Below are positions 1-9,947 of a DNA stretch of 64,000 bases, in pieces (within the stretch, counting starts at the first letter, position 1; each line of letters begins with the position of its first letter). The notes beneath the pieces are model-generated. The model was not told the DNA's origin, did no database searches, and worked only from the letters and a program-made list of their open reading frames with translations. The position numbers were made by a program, and so were the translations under genes. This DNA comes from Bacillus sp. HSf4 (GTDB lineage: Bacteria > Bacillota > Bacilli > Bacillales > Bacillaceae): the NCBI RefSeq assembly GCF_029537375.1, contig NZ_CP120679.1, forward strand, positions 3,150,001-3,214,000. Direction: 5' to 3'.

Positions 1-20
1 CAAAGTCAGGAGGAAGTTGT

Positions 21-467
21 ATGGAATTCATCGTTTATCTTGCCGGAGAAATACATAGCAACTGGCGCGAGGAAGTAAAGGAAAAGGCGAAATCTCTTAA
101 ACTGCCGATCACATTTGTAGGGCCGATGGAAAACCATGACCGTTCCGACAATATCGGCGAAGAAATTCTCGGAAAACAGGCCGATGCAATCGCTAAAGAT
201 GATGCTGCCTCCGATTTAAACAACTTTAGAACCTCAGTTTTAATGAACAAGGCGGATGTCGTCATCGCGCTTTTCGGAGAAAAATATAAACAATGGAATA
301 CAGCCATGGATGCGTCCTATGCGATCGCAAAGGGAAAACCGCTGATCATCATTCGTCCCGAGTCTCTCCACCATCCATTAAAAGAGCTGTCCAACAAAGC
401 GAACATCACCGTTGAAACTGTAAACCAGGCGATCAAATCGCTGTCATACGTGTTCGAAAGCAAATAA
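21..467 (+). CDS. ytoQ: YtoQ family protein
   Basis: A 148-residue soluble protein that I recognise as Bacillus YtoQ; its biochemical role is unknown. It opens with a beta-strand (FIVYLAGEIHSNW) and has an ADVVIALFGEKYKQWNTAMDASYAIAKGKP stretch split by short loops, which resembles nucleoside 2-deoxyribosyltransferase-like Rossmann folds; that resemblance is an inference from pattern only. The start is fixed by AGGAGG seven bases upstream of ATG. It is monocistronic and converges with ytoP across a shared terminator. No signal peptide or membrane segment is present. Confidence 0.85.
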   Translation: MEFIVYLAGEIHSNWREEVKEKAKSLKLPITFVGPMENHDRSDNIGEEILGKQADAIAKDDAASDLNNFRTSVLMNKADVVIALFGEKYKQWNTAMDASYAIAKGKPLIIIRPESLHHPLKELSNKANITVETVNQAIKSLSYVFESK

Positions 468-469
468 AA

Positions 470-498
470 GAAAAACCTGTGCATCTTGCACAGGTTTT
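470..498. terminator. bidirectional terminator ytoQ/ytoP
   Basis: AACCTGTGCA and TGCACAGGTT form a perfect stem with a short TCT loop. It is flanked by A-rich sequence on the left and TTTT on the right, so it can end both converging genes. Confidence 0.85.
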
Positions 499-1570
499 AG
501 TCGTTTTCAATGATTGACCTGACCAGGGAATCATCGCACACCTTCACCAGCTTGATGAGCAATTCTTTTGCCGCTTGATAGTCATCAACATGGATGATGG
601 ATGCTGATGTGTGGATGTACCTTGAACAGATGCCGATGACGGCTGAAGGGATGCCTTCATTTGAAATATGGACCCGCCCGGCGTCTGTTCCTCCCGGGGA
701 AACAAAATATTGATAAGGAATGCCATTGGATTCAGCGGTATCAAGGACAAAATTCCTCATTTCGCTGTGCGTCACCATCGTCCGGTCGAAAATCCTGAGC
801 AACGCTCCTTTTCCAAGCTGGCCAAATTGATGTTTGTCGCCGCTTGCATCATTTGCCGGGCTTGCATCCAGCGCGAAAAACAGATCCGGCTGAATCATAT
901 TGGCCGCCGTCTGGGCGCCTCTTGTTCCGACTTCTTCCTGTACGGTTGCCCCGGAGTAGAGCGTATTCGGGAGTTCTTCGCCTTGCAGCTCTTTCAGCAG
1001 TTCAATGCTTAACCCGCAGCCATAACGATTATCCCAGGCTTTCGCCAATATTTTCTTTTCATTGGCCATCGGGGTAAACGGACAGATCGGCACGATTTGC
1101 TGTCCCGGCCTGACACCGATTTTTTCGGCGTCTTCCCTGTCGTCCGCTCCGATATCAATCATCATGTTTTTAATGTCCATCGGCCGTTTTCGCTGTTCAT
1201 CTGTTAAAAGGTGCGGAGGCGTGCTTGCGATCACACCTGGTATCGGCCCGTTTTCCGTATGAATTTCGACCCGTTGCGCCAAGAGAACCTGGCTCCACCA
1301 TCCGCCGAGTGTTTGGAAGCGAAGCATGCCGTTGTCTGTAATCGATGTCACCATGAATCCCACTTCATCCATATGACCGGCCACCATAATTTTCGGGCCG
1401 CCTTTCCGGCCGTTTTTAACGCCGAATACGCTTCCGAGTCTGTCCTGAATGATCTCGTCTGCATATTTTTGGAGCTCTTTTTTCATGAAAGCCCGGACAA
1501 GATGTTCATTTCCGGGAGCTCCCGGAAGCTCCGTCAGCGTCTGAAAAAGCGTTTTCGTTTCCTGATTCAT
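497..1570 (-). CDS. ytoP: M42 family metallo-aminopeptidase
   Basis: A 357-residue cytosolic peptidase of family M42 (glutamyl aminopeptidase/endoglucanase-like), which removes N-terminal residues from peptides with two active-site metals. Visible family motifs are GHMDEVGF (first metal histidine and aspartate, about residue 65), DNRYGCG (about 180), EEVGTRGA (catalytic Glu pair, about 212), a [13 protein letters not shown] metal site and a C-terminal [11 protein letters not shown] with a metal His. Length matches the family. A GAGGG site lies six bases before ATG. It matches B. subtilis YtoP and stands alone between ytoQ and ytzB. Confidence 0.9.
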   Translation of the reverse strand: MNQETKTLFQTLTELPGAPGNEHLVRAFMKKELQKYADEIIQDRLGSVFGVKNGRKGGPKIMVAGHMDEVGFMVTSITDNGMLRFQTLGGWWSQVLLAQRVEIHTENGPIPGVIASTPPHLLTDEQRKRPMDIKNMMIDIGADDREDAEKIGVRPGQQIVPICPFTPMANEKKILAKAWDNRYGCGLSIELLKELQGEELPNTLYSGATVQEEVGTRGAQTAANMIQPDLFFALDASPANDASGDKHQFGQLGKGALLRIFDRTMVTHSEMRNFVLDTAESNGIPYQYFVSPGGTDAGRVHISNEGIPSAVIGICSRYIHTSASIIHVDDYQAAKELLIKLVKVCDDSLVRSIIEND

Positions 1571-1708
1571 CAGTTTCCCTCATTTCATATGTATCTAGTT
1601 CACATTTTACATAAGTGTGCAGTATGTTTCCAGAAGAGAGCCCATTCTTAACATCAAAGGACATGTTCTGTATAATGGAAAAAAGAAGCTTTGGAGGTGC
1701 CAAAAATT

Positions 1709-2023
1709 ATGAAATTGCGCCATTTTCTTCTCGGAGCCGGAATCGGCATCGCCGCAGCCGTCGTTGTCAAACAATATGTGATGACGCCTTATATTTCTTC
1801 AGAAAAGGCGCTCCGCATTGTCAAATCTGCATTTAAGCAGAGAGGACCGATTGACGGCTCATGGATATATACCGTTCCAGAGTCATATACCGTAAACGGA
1901 GAAACCGTCATGGTGTATAAAACCGGCATTACCCGTTCCGTTTTTGGAGAGCTTGAGCAATATGAAGTCATGGTTGACGCTCAAACAGGAATGATCGTTG
2001 ATGTGATTGACACGGCGGCATAA
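1709..2023 (+). CDS. ytzB: PepSY-domain membrane-anchored protein
   Basis: A 104-residue protein with an N-terminal hydrophobic segment (residues 5-20, FLLGAGIGIAAAVVV) that likely anchors it, followed by a single PepSY-like domain ending TGMIVDVIDT. PepSY domains are thought to modulate peptidases; a partner is not evident, although ytoP is the divergent neighbour. ATG at 1709 is preferred over an upstream TTG because GGAGGTG lies nine bases before it. It matches Bacillus YtzB. Function is otherwise unknown. Confidence 0.8.
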   Translation: MKLRHFLLGAGIGIAAAVVVKQYVMTPYISSEKALRIVKSAFKQRGPIDGSWIYTVPESYTVNGETVMVYKTGITRSVFGELEQYEVMVDAQTGMIVDVIDTAA

Positions 2024-2054
2024 AAAGCTGCGGCAAAAAGGCCGCAGCTTTTTA
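2022..2054. terminator. bidirectional terminator ytzB/malS
   Basis: GCTGCGGC and GCCGCAGC form a GC-rich stem, with A-run before and T-run after. It starts at the ytzB stop codon and reaches the malS stop, so it serves both genes. Confidence 0.85.
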
Positions 2055-3749
2055 TATAGCGCGAATCGGCCGATAGACAGGATGCCACATAGCGTCCTGC
2101 ACAGCCTGTATGACATCTTTCGGCTCTTCTTCTGCCACACCGTCCTGAACGGCCGCTTTGATGACCGCCGCTGCAACGGTTGCCGATACCGTCCGCAATT
2201 CCTCGACCTGCGGAAGCAACGCGGCACCGGGTCGGCCGGTATCAACCATATTCGCAATCGCTTCAGCGCTTGCGTAAAACATATTGTCGGTAATCCGCCG
2301 TGCTTTTGCAACAAGTGTGCCAAGTCCCAGCCCCGGAAAAACAAAAGCATTGTTCGCCTGGCCGATGACATATTCTGTACCGTCATATTCCACTGGATCA
2401 AACGGGCTACCGGTGGCTACAAGCGCCCGGCCTTCCGTCCATTTGATCAGGTCGATCGGCTTCGCCTCAGACAGCGGTGTCGGATTAGACATCGGAAATA
2501 TCGCCGGCCTTTTGACATGAGCCGCCATTTCTTTAACAATTTCTTCGGTGAATGCCCCAGATACGGTCGAAGTACCGATCAAAATTGTAGGCTGAACCTT
2601 TTTGACAACTTCAGCCAAATCAATCGTTTGCCCCGGTCCGTTTCGTTCAAACCCCTTGACCTCTTCGGCGGGCCTTGCATACGGCTTTTGCAGTTCCTGC
2701 AGATCGTCCATGTCGTCCGTCAGCAGTCCGTTCCGGTCCACACACCAAAAACGGCGGTAGGATTCTTCTTCTGACATCCCTTCCTTCAATAAAGCGGCAC
2801 GAATCTGCTCGGCATTGCCGATACCGGCGGTACCCGCTCCAAATATGACGATTTTATGGTCTTTCAGCGGCATTTTCGATATTTTGACAGCCGCCAGCAC
2901 CGCTGCAAGCGTGACAGCGCCCGTTCCTTGGATATCATCATTAAATGTGCATACCTTGTCTTGATATGTTTTTAAAATCCGGCGGGCGTTTTGCGTACCG
3001 AAATCCTCCCAGTGCAGTAAGACACCCGGGAAAGTCTCGGTCGCAGTCTGAACATACTGTTCAATAAAGGAATCATAGCGCTCGCCCCTGATTCTAGAAT
3101 GCTGGTTTCCGACATACAGCGGATCATTGAGAAGCTTTTCCTGATTCGTCCCGGCATCAATCACCACAGGCAGCACCCTGCTTGGATCAATGCCGGCTGC
3201 CGCGGTATATACGGCAAGCTTTCCGATAGAAATGGCGATGCCTCCTACACCCCAGTCCCCAATGCCGAGAATTCCTTCGGCATCTGTTGCAACAATCAAC
3301 TCAATATGCCCCTTTTTGGCCGCCATGTTTTTAAAAGCCGTTTTCATGCCTTCCGGGTCATTGACAGATAAAAACAGGCCCCGCGGCTTTCTGTATTCAT
3401 GGCTGTACTGCTGGATCGCCGTTCCGACAGTCGGGGTATATACGATCGGCAGCATTTCTTTCATATGATCATTCAGCAGCCTGTAAAATAAAACTTCATT
3501 CCGGTCATGAAGCGCCGTCAAATAGACGTTTTTGCTTAAGTCATCAGGCTGTGAACGGAATTGCTGATACGCCCGCTTCGCTTGCTCTTCAAGCGTCAGT
3601 ACCTTCGGCGGAAGAAGCCCCGTCAGCCCCAGCGCTTTCCTTTCTTCGACGGTAAATGCAACCCCTTTGTTAAGGAAGGGGGTTGACAGGACTTCAAATC
3701 CCCTTAATTGTGTTTCGATGACTTGTTCATTCCCTTTTGTCTGGCTCAC
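2052..3749 (-). CDS. malS: NAD-dependent malic enzyme MalS
   Basis: A 565-residue malic enzyme, which oxidatively decarboxylates malate to pyruvate with NAD in the cytosol. Seen motifs include VYTPTVGTA (Tyr region), [12 protein letters not shown], the metal-binding [32 protein letters not shown], the Rossmann glycine motif [13 protein letters not shown] and [15 protein letters not shown] at 3749 is chosen because AAAGGAAG lies seven bases upstream and the resulting length agrees with Bacillus MalS; the frame stays open 20 codons further upstream without a better site. Monocistronic. Confidence 0.93.
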   Translation of the reverse strand: MSQTKGNEQVIETQLRGFEVLSTPFLNKGVAFTVEERKALGLTGLLPPKVLTLEEQAKRAYQQFRSQPDDLSKNVYLTALHDRNEVLFYRLLNDHMKEMLPIVYTPTVGTAIQQYSHEYRKPRGLFLSVNDPEGMKTAFKNMAAKKGHIELIVATDAEGILGIGDWGVGGIAISIGKLAVYTAAAGIDPSRVLPVVIDAGTNQEKLLNDPLYVGNQHSRIRGERYDSFIEQYVQTATETFPGVLLHWEDFGTQNARRILKTYQDKVCTFNDDIQGTGAVTLAAVLAAVKISKMPLKDHKIVIFGAGTAGIGNAEQIRAALLKEGMSEEESYRRFWCVDRNGLLTDDMDDLQELQKPYARPAEEVKGFERNGPGQTIDLAEVVKKVQPTILIGTSTVSGAFTEEIVKEMAAHVKRPAIFPMSNPTPLSEAKPIDLIKWTEGRALVATGSPFDPVEYDGTEYVIGQANNAFVFPGLGLGTLVAKARRITDNMFYASAEAIANMVDTGRPGAALLPQVEELRTVSATVAAAVIKAAVQDGVAEEEPKDVIQAVQDAMWHPVYRPIRAI

Positions 3750-3826
3750 CCGTCTTCTTCCTTTCACATGTTCATTATCTATAGCATGTTTATCAATCGG
3801 GCAAACCATTCACCAAAAGCGCAAGC

Positions 3827-4672
3827 TTATCGTCTTTCTCTTTTCACGGATTCCGTGATATCGCCGTTTTCATCCCATTTTAAAGCTCTGTAAATGGCAT
3901 CATGGTAAAAAATGTACCATGCATGTTGTTCAGCGGCTTTTTTCTGCCATGTTTGTTTTGCGGTGATCGATGTCATCGGATAATCATCATAAGCGAGCAC
4001 CCACAAAGGATTCCGGTGGGCATGAGTCGGCATGATATCCGCCATATGAAGAGCCATTTCCCCCGAATCTTCGAGTGTGATGACAGAGTGGCCGTCGCTG
4101 TGGCCGCCTGTATGGTGCATTGTGATGCCTTCCAAAACCTCAAGTTTTTGTTCAAAGGTCTTCACTTGATGCTGAACCGCTTCCCAGTTTTCTTTCCAAT
4201 ATGTATTCTTGGAGCGGATATTCGGATTTTTCATTTCTTCCCATTCTATAGAGGATGTATATATTGCAGCATTCGGGAAAACGGAGACAAGATCATCTCC
4301 CTCATAGCGCGTCAATCCGCAGGCATGGTCAAAATGAAGATGTGTCATGAGAACAGCGTCAATATCCGCTGTTGAAAGCCCGATCGTCTGTAATGATTCG
4401 TCAATTGACGATTCCTCTGTCACACCATAGTTTCGTTTTTGTTTGTCCGTCAGTTTTCCGCGGCCGATTCCCGAATCAATCAGCAGCCTGTCCCCGTCCT
4501 TCTCCACAAGAATCGGATCTGTTCTAAGCTCAATCTGATTTTGGTCATTCACGGCATATTTTTTCGACCAAAGCGGCTTCGGGACAACGCCGAACATGGC
4601 TCCCCCGTCCATATGTGTCACACCGCCGTTAAGCCATGTCAGCTTGATATCTCCAATGTTCAAAGTTTCCAT
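3827..4672 (-). CDS. ytnP: MBL-fold lactonase YtnP
   Basis: A 281-residue metallo-beta-lactamase-fold hydrolase matching Bacillus YtnP, which is known as a lactone-degrading quorum-quenching enzyme active on streptomycete butyrolactone signals. The diagnostic zinc motif [10 protein letters not shown] is at about residue 109, with further ligands in [12 protein letters not shown] and [11 protein letters not shown]. Three consecutive ATG codons are present; the third is preferred because AGGAGG sits seven bases before it. No signal peptide, so it acts on signals that enter the cell or after lysis. Separate transcription unit from malS. Confidence 0.88.
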   Translation of the reverse strand: METLNIGDIKLTWLNGGVTHMDGGAMFGVVPKPLWSKKYAVNDQNQIELRTDPILVEKDGDRLLIDSGIGRGKLTDKQKRNYGVTEESSIDESLQTIGLSTADIDAVLMTHLHFDHACGLTRYEGDDLVSVFPNAAIYTSSIEWEEMKNPNIRSKNTYWKENWEAVQHQVKTFEQKLEVLEGITMHHTGGHSDGHSVITLEDSGEMALHMADIMPTHAHRNPLWVLAYDDYPMTSITAKQTWQKKAAEQHAWYIFYHDAIYRALKWDENGDITESVKRERR

Positions 4673-4710
4673 CATCATCCCTCCTACATCTTATCGTAGC
4701 AAAAACAAAT

Positions 4711-4740
4711 AAAAAAAACAGACGGAATGTCTGTTTTTTT
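4711..4740. terminator. terminator between ytnP and trmB
   Basis: ACAGAC-GGAAT-GTCTGT stem-loop with eight As before and seven Ts after; it ends trmB transcription on the minus strand. Confidence 0.8.
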
Positions 4741-5380
4741 ATGCTCTCCATTCAGCTTCGACTCTGTAGATCGGCTGGCCTTTGGCGGCAAATTTTTCTT
4801 CATATTCGGTCATGACGTTTCCTTCAAAGCCGCTCTGGTGCAGATCAAGGCTGACAAACGTCAAAACGAGTCCGTATTGAGAGAAGCTTGATAGAGAATA
4901 TTCAAATAGCCCGCGGTTGTCCGTTTTAAAATGGATCGCTCCCTTTGCGCCGAGGACCTGCTCATACTTTTTCAAAAACGCGTGATTGGTGAGGCGCCGC
5001 TTTTCATGGCGCTTTTTAGGCCACGGATCAGAAAAGTTCAAATAAACGCGATCGACTTCTCCTTCCGCAAAAACATCTGAAAGCATATCGGCATTGATGT
5101 TCAACAGCCTTGCATTAGGCGCTTCAGCTTGTTTTACTTTATCTACCGCGGTGACGATGACGCTCTTAAATAATTCGATGCCGATATAATTGACATCCGG
5201 GTTCTGCCGGGCCATTCCTGAAATAAACTGCCCTTTCCCGGTTCCTACTTCAATATGGATCGGATTGTCATTCCCAAAAACGGAATGCCATTTCCCTTTA
5301 TATTGGGACGGTTCGCTGATGACAATATGAGAGTTTTCAGCCAAATAATCATCCGCCCAAGGCTTGTGACGCATTCGCAT
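4739..5380 (-). CDS. trmB: tRNA (guanine-N7-)-methyltransferase
   Basis: A 213-residue SAM-dependent methyltransferase that modifies G46 of tRNA. Motifs seen: the SAM site [11 protein letters not shown] (about residue 41), [26 protein letters not shown] (the TrmB signature), and the C-terminal TEYEEKF. Length is typical. AGAGGTG precedes the ATG by eight bases; a second ATG two codons downstream cannot be excluded. The convergent ytmP/ytzH pair lies upstream, and trmB is followed at once by a terminator. Confidence 0.93.
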   Translation of the reverse strand: MRMRHKPWADDYLAENSHIVISEPSQYKGKWHSVFGNDNPIHIEVGTGKGQFISGMARQNPDVNYIGIELFKSVIVTAVDKVKQAEAPNARLLNINADMLSDVFAEGEVDRVYLNFSDPWPKKRHEKRRLTNHAFLKKYEQVLGAKGAIHFKTDNRGLFEYSLSSFSQYGLVLTFVSLDLHQSGFEGNVMTEYEEKFAAKGQPIYRVEAEWRA

Positions 5381-5458
5381 GTACTTACACCTCTATCTGT
5401 TATATCGTCTTACAACATACCATGAAATACAAGAGCCTCGCAAGAGCTCTTTTCAAAG

Positions 5459-5492
5459 CAAAAAGAACCCGACGATCGCCTTCGGGTCCTTC
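5459..5492 (-). terminator. putative minus-strand terminator upstream of trmB
   Basis: On the minus strand ACCCGA and TCGGGT pair across a nine-base loop, followed by TTCTTTTTG. It could stop ytmP read-through after it has run antisense through ytzH, insulating trmB. Confidence 0.5.
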
Positions 5493-5561
5493 ATGTATAA
5501 AAATAAACTTTATGAACATTTTAAACCATATACCTTTAGAATGAAGGGATGTGCCAATATT

Positions 5562-5840
5562 ATGGGCTTAAATCGAGAAAATCAAATTCATCTATTAAAA
5601 GACATTCTCTCAGACCACCAAGCAGATTGCTCCGGTACTGTTGCCGAATGCGAACAGGTGGAACGGATCATCAAGTCTTTAATGGCGAACACAAATCTGG
5701 ACGGCAATCTGAAAGGCGTCCTTGAAGATATTTATCTGTACAGCCAGAGAGGAAGATCGTCCAATTCGCTCAACGACCACATCCTGGAGCACCAAGACCG
5801 CCTCACTCAGTGGGTGGAAGAAATCGGCTCACTTTCATGA
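5562..5840 (+). CDS. ytzH: YtzH-like protein
   Basis: A 92-residue acidic, helical, soluble protein of the YtzH family; function unknown. The frame is open far upstream, but ATG at 5562 gives the family's usual N-terminus (MGLNRENQ). An alternative ATG at 5541 lacks a ribosome site. The AAGGG motif lies about 13 bases upstream of 5562, which is a long spacing. Its last six bases overlap the 3' end of ytmP on the other strand, so the two transcripts are antisense to each other at their tails. Confidence 0.75.
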   Translation: MGLNRENQIHLLKDILSDHQADCSGTVAECEQVERIIKSLMANTNLDGNLKGVLEDIYLYSQRGRSSNSLNDHILEHQDRLTQWVEEIGSLS

Positions 5841-6638
5841 AGATCTGGCGAGCCGCTGCAACAGCAAATGCAGCTGTTCAAGCCCCTGGTTGAAGCCGTC
5901 CTGATTTCCTTTCGCCTTTTGCCAGACGGTATTCATCGCAGCTTCTGCCAAGACGTACCACGCCATTCTTAGCTTAAGATTGTCCGTTAAAGAGGCGCCG
6001 TAGCGTTCAAGCCAGCTTTCCCATTCCTGCTCTTCAACATAGTGATAAAGAAGCGGCCCCAAATCGATCGCGGGGTCCGCAATCATCGCTCCATCCCAAT
6101 CGATTAAATAAAGTTGATCCTGATCTGTTAGAAGCCAATTATTATGATTGACATCGCAGTGGCAGACGACTTTTTCCCCGGACTGCACATCTTCCAGATG
6201 ATGCTCCAGATAAAAAAGCGCTTGATCCAGCTGCGAAATTGGATATTGCCGGGCCTGGATAAACTGCTTTAATTGAGTGATCACAGAGATTGGCTGGAAA
6301 GGCTGTTTTCCAAGCCTTTTCAGCATGTCTAAAAGCTCTTTGGAGCTGTGGATTTTCCGAAGCATTTCAGCCACCGCCTGACTGTTCATATCCTTCGGTT
6401 TCAGCTCTCTGCCTTTGAGCCAGTGCTGTGCTGTAATCACATCCCCGTTTTCCATTCGTTTTGTCCAAACGAGCTTAGGAACAATTCCTTCCGCGGACAG
6501 GACAGCCAAAAAAGGAGAGCTGTTTCGCTTTAAAAAAAGCTGTTGTCCGTTATGTTCTGCATAATATGCGTCTCCTGTAGCTCCTCCTGCGGGGGAAATC
6601 TCCCATTCGCTACCTAGTAATTGTCCCAACCAGTTCAT
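5835..6638 (-). CDS. ytmP: APH-family phosphotransferase YtmP
   Basis: A 267-residue protein kinase-fold phosphotransferase of the aminoglycoside/choline kinase (APH) family. Visible features are the catalytic HCDVNHNNWLL loop (Asp acting as base) and LIDWDGAMIADPAIDLG, the magnesium Asp motif. An N-terminal Lys (LFLKRN) fits ATP binding. The substrate is unknown; resistance is not implied, since most family members in Bacillus act on small metabolites. ATG at 6638 is taken as start; a TTG four codons upstream is possible. The gene ends inside ytzH on the opposite strand. Confidence 0.8.
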   Translation of the reverse strand: MNWLGQLLGSEWEISPAGGATGDAYYAEHNGQQLFLKRNSSPFLAVLSAEGIVPKLVWTKRMENGDVITAQHWLKGRELKPKDMNSQAVAEMLRKIHSSKELLDMLKRLGKQPFQPISVITQLKQFIQARQYPISQLDQALFYLEHHLEDVQSGEKVVCHCDVNHNNWLLTDQDQLYLIDWDGAMIADPAIDLGPLLYHYVEEQEWESWLERYGASLTDNLKLRMAWYVLAEAAMNTVWQKAKGNQDGFNQGLEQLHLLLQRLARSS

Positions 6639-6739
6639 ATCGATTTTCAACCCATCATTTCATTAAAAGATTTTAAAAGCATCTGCATCCCTTGAAGGGA
6701 GACAAACCGCCTGTATTGATCGTCTCTTTGTTTTCAAAT

Positions 6740-6790
6740 AAAAAGACGGCTATTGAGAGTCATTTGTGCTAAACAATAGCCGTCTTTTAA
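6740..6790. terminator. strong stem-loop, terminator of amyX side
   Basis: AAAAGACGGCTATTG pairs perfectly with CAATAGCCGTCTTTT around a 20-base loop, giving a 15-bp stem with T/A runs on both sides. It lies downstream of amyX on the minus strand. Confidence 0.8.
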
Positions 6791-6826
6791 ATTTTAGCGC
6801 TATACGCTAAACTTCGTCAAGCAAAA

Positions 6827-8959
6827 CTAAAAAATCCCTTTTGGTTCGTAAAGAACATACGTACCGATGCCGTTCAGCTGAAGCCATCCGCTGACCGGGA
6901 CCATCTCCTGAAAAAATGTAAAAGGATCGCAGTATAACAAATAGCTTTTCTCATCCGGAAGCTTCAGCTCTTCCTGTTTCGCAAATGGACAGTGGACGAC
7001 AATGATTTCATTCCAGCCGTCAATCTTTCCAATATGATACAGCCTGTAAGCGATCGCCTCTTTCGTTTCTTCCAAAAAAGAAAGGTGTTTCTTGACCTCT
7101 CCGTGTGTTCGGAGGCGAAAAGCAGGATGGGCTTTCCGCAGGGCAATCAATTTTCGCACATATTCTATATCCCCATGAAGCGCCGCTCTTTTTTTCCAAT
7201 CGAGCCGATTGATCTGATCGCTTGCTCTGTAGCTGTTTTGATTCCCCTGCTTTGTACGGCAAAACTCCTGTCCGCTATGAAGAAACGGGACACCTTGCGA
7301 CAGAAGGACGATCGCGATGGAAAGCCGCTGTCTGAGCCGTTTGGTCTTTTGATCTTCCTGCAAACAGAAAGCCATCTTATCCCAAAAGGTATGGTTGTCA
7401 TGAGATTCGACATAATTGATCGACTGTTGCGGCGATAAAAAGCCTGGGGAACCGGCGATTCCATCCTGAACCGCCGCTTTCTTCCGGACATCTCCCAACG
7501 CAAATCCGCGGTCTTCAAGGTGGAACGTGCTCCCCTTTACGGCATCCCTGAATCGGTCGTTGAAAAAGCCGATCCCCGGCATATTCCCCGCATTGTGGAG
7601 CGCTGCCTTTTGTCCGTCTGGAAGCGGCGTGTTCAAATCCCAGCCTTCACCGAACAGCAGCACCCCCGGTTTGACACGCTCGGCAAGCTGTTTGATCCGG
7701 CGAACCGTTTCGATGTCTAAGATGCCCATTAAATCAAAGCGAATCCCGTCGACATCATAGTCTTCCAGCCAGAAGCGGATGGAGTCGAGTATAAATTTCC
7801 TAGCCATCAGCCGCTCTGAGGCGATGTCATTTCCCACACCCGTTCCGTCAGCGGGAAAGCCGAATTCATCGTGACGGAAAAAATACCCCGGAACCGTTCT
7901 TTCAAAAGGGGAATCCTCCCTCTTGTAAACATGGTTGTATACGGCATCCATGATGACGTTCAGCCCGTTTTTGTGCAGCGCCTGGATCGCGGTTTTGAGC
8001 TCGATGATCCGCTTTTTCGGACCTTGAGGATCAAGGGAATAGCTTCCTTCAGGCACGTTAAAATGGAGGGGATTGTAACCCCAATTATATGATGTCCCCG
8101 GATCAAGCTCGTCAACCCCGGCAAAGTCGTTGAAAGGGAGGAATTCGACATGGGTGATCCCGAGTTCTTGCAAATAGGATACCCCTGTTGAGAAACCGCC
8201 GGCCGTTTCGGTATGTTCTTCTGTTAACGCTAAATATTTCCCCTTATACTGCATGCCGCTCTCATCATGAATCGAGAAATCGCGGATATGCGCTTCATAA
8301 ATAACGGCATCACACGGACTTTGAAAAGCTTGAGGATCGTGCTTTTCGACTTTTAACTCGTCGGGATCAAGGACAACTCCTTTTTCACCGTTGGCCGTCA
8401 CGGCCTTTGCATACGGATCGGCCGTCCTAAACCGTTCTCGATTGACATAAATGTGATACATATACATCCAGCCGTTCATATCGCCATCGACGGTGATTTC
8501 ATAAACACCTTTATGTTTTCGGACCATTTGAAGCACCGTTTTTTGCGTTCCATCGGGGCTTTGGAGTTCAAGCATAGCTGCGGAGGCACTCGGCGCCCAC
8601 ACTCTGAATATGGTCCGTTCTCTGGAATAAATGGCGCCCAGTGTGCCTTCGTAAAAAAAAGCTTGATCAAATTCCGCCGTTCTGATGACGGCTCCGATCT
8701 GCAGATCCGTCCATTCGCTTCCTCGGCAGCGGACTTTATGGACCCGCCCCAAAGGAACGGGTCCTTCGCTTTCCAGCACATATTTGCGGTGCTCTTTCAG
8801 TTCTCGCGTTTCCTTTATCAAAAGCCCGCTCTCCTTTCCCTGTTCATCTTCAAGCAGGAAAGGCGGGCCAAAGCAATCAGTCCGGTTTCGCGAAACCAAT
8901 ACGGTGATTGTGCGCATCTCATCCAGATAAGCTTCAAAAGGGCGGCTGATATTCAGCAT
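6827..8959 (-). CDS. amyX: type I pullulanase AmyX
   Basis: A 710-residue GH13 debranching enzyme that hydrolyses alpha-1,6 bonds in pullulan and limit dextrins. It has an N-terminal CBM48-like domain (RVWAPSASAAMLELQSP near residue 115), the type I pullulanase signature YNWGYNP, and the GH13 catalytic motifs GIRFDLMG (nucleophile Asp), LLFGEGWD (acid Glu) and VESHDNHTFWD (Asp). There is no signal peptide, so it acts in the cytosol on imported or stored glucans. ATG at 8959 lies eight bases after AAGGAG; a GTG one codon earlier is possible. Single gene. Confidence 0.93.
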   Translation of the reverse strand: MLNISRPFEAYLDEMRTITVLVSRNRTDCFGPPFLLEDEQGKESGLLIKETRELKEHRKYVLESEGPVPLGRVHKVRCRGSEWTDLQIGAVIRTAEFDQAFFYEGTLGAIYSRERTIFRVWAPSASAAMLELQSPDGTQKTVLQMVRKHKGVYEITVDGDMNGWMYMYHIYVNRERFRTADPYAKAVTANGEKGVVLDPDELKVEKHDPQAFQSPCDAVIYEAHIRDFSIHDESGMQYKGKYLALTEEHTETAGGFSTGVSYLQELGITHVEFLPFNDFAGVDELDPGTSYNWGYNPLHFNVPEGSYSLDPQGPKKRIIELKTAIQALHKNGLNVIMDAVYNHVYKREDSPFERTVPGYFFRHDEFGFPADGTGVGNDIASERLMARKFILDSIRFWLEDYDVDGIRFDLMGILDIETVRRIKQLAERVKPGVLLFGEGWDLNTPLPDGQKAALHNAGNMPGIGFFNDRFRDAVKGSTFHLEDRGFALGDVRKKAAVQDGIAGSPGFLSPQQSINYVESHDNHTFWDKMAFCLQEDQKTKRLRQRLSIAIVLLSQGVPFLHSGQEFCRTKQGNQNSYRASDQINRLDWKKRAALHGDIEYVRKLIALRKAHPAFRLRTHGEVKKHLSFLEETKEAIAYRLYHIGKIDGWNEIIVVHCPFAKQEELKLPDEKSYLLYCDPFTFFQEMVPVSGWLQLNGIGTYVLYEPKGIF

Positions 8960-8985
8960 CACAGTCTCTCCTTCATCCGGAGGAT

Positions 8986-9906
8986 TTATGCTTTTAAGCG
9001 GAGAGATTCCGTCCCGGTTTTCACAAAAACAGGTGTTGAACCGATCAATTCTCCGTCCGCTTGGAAAAGCACTCTCTCATTGGTATGAAAATAGATGTCT
9101 TTCGTTTTAAACGAGGTGACCCCTTTTTTTCCGATATGTTTGCCAAACATCATCGCAAACAACAGCCCGGCTTTTTTCAGCGCCGGGAGATCTTCAATGA
9201 TCATCACATCCAACTGCTCCTCCCGAGGATTTGCGTTTGGCGCAATCTTCATTCCTCCGCCGTAGTATGGGTGATTGGAAACAGATGCAAACCAGATTTT
9301 TTTAAACGTCCGTTGTTCAGCACCGCTTTCATAGGACAGGACAAACGGTTTGAACGTAAAAGCGGTGGCTAAGAACAACAGCGGCTGAATCAGGTGATTC
9401 AGCCGGAAAAAGAACGTCCACTTCGGCATATCAGACATTTTCTTGAGAAAACAGGCGTCAAAACCTAAACTGAGATGATTGACAAAGTAAAGTTCATGTA
9501 CACTATCTTTTGTCCGGAAACCGCCGAGCGCATAAGTGCGGGTCAGCGAGTGTCCGCCCCGTTTCATTCCCTTGAATACGTCCGATTTTTTAACAGAAAA
9601 TCCGCGCTTAAAGTCATTTGCCGAGCCTGCGGGTATGACGCTCAGCTGAATATCTCCCAGGCTGACCAATCCGTTCAAGACTTCGTGAATGGTGCCGTCG
9701 CCGCCGATGACGAGCAGACGTTTCAGTCTGTCATCCTGTATCGTCGATATTTGCCTCGCCAGCACTTCGGCATGTCCCTGATGCTGAGTCAAAAACGAGC
9801 GATACGATATGTTTGCTTTTTGGAGTTCTTTCTGCAATGATTTCCATACTCTGAGAGCCGCTGAGTTTCCGGCTTTCGGATTGATGATGATATACCATTC
9901 ACTCAT
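8986..9906 (-). CDS. ytlR: diacylglycerol kinase-family protein YtlR
   Basis: A 306-residue lipid/diacylglycerol kinase-like protein (DAGK catalytic fold). It shows the IINPKAG start motif, the GGDGTIHEVLNGL nucleotide motif at about residue 60 and PAGSANDFKRG. The C-terminal half contains the second domain with NPREEQLDV. It is likely cytosolic and membrane-peripheral and phosphorylates an undefined lipid. ATG at 9906 is chosen from a GGAG nine bases upstream and the conserved MSEWYIIINPKAG start. It lies in a tight minus-strand series ytlP-ytlQ-ytlR, probably co-transcribed. Confidence 0.85.
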   Translation of the reverse strand: MSEWYIIINPKAGNSAALRVWKSLQKELQKANISYRSFLTQHQGHAEVLARQISTIQDDRLKRLLVIGGDGTIHEVLNGLVSLGDIQLSVIPAGSANDFKRGFSVKKSDVFKGMKRGGHSLTRTYALGGFRTKDSVHELYFVNHLSLGFDACFLKKMSDMPKWTFFFRLNHLIQPLLFLATAFTFKPFVLSYESGAEQRTFKKIWFASVSNHPYYGGGMKIAPNANPREEQLDVMIIEDLPALKKAGLLFAMMFGKHIGKKGVTSFKTKDIYFHTNERVLFQADGELIGSTPVFVKTGTESLRLKA

Positions 9907-9947
9907 GATTCTATTCTCCATCTTCATAATATGAAATAAAACGGGAA

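Noticed and set aside
2007..2774. 255-codon open frame opposite malS
   Set aside because: Antisense to the well-supported malic enzyme gene; residues look random (many Arg, Cys, His) and no ribosome site is present.
5835..6638. Aminoglycoside resistance gene
   Set aside because: The APH fold is present, but this is the conserved core gene ytmP; family membership alone does not imply resistance.
8453..9088. 211-codon open frame opposite amyX
   Set aside because: Shadow of the pullulanase gene; no plausible start signal or protein-like pattern.
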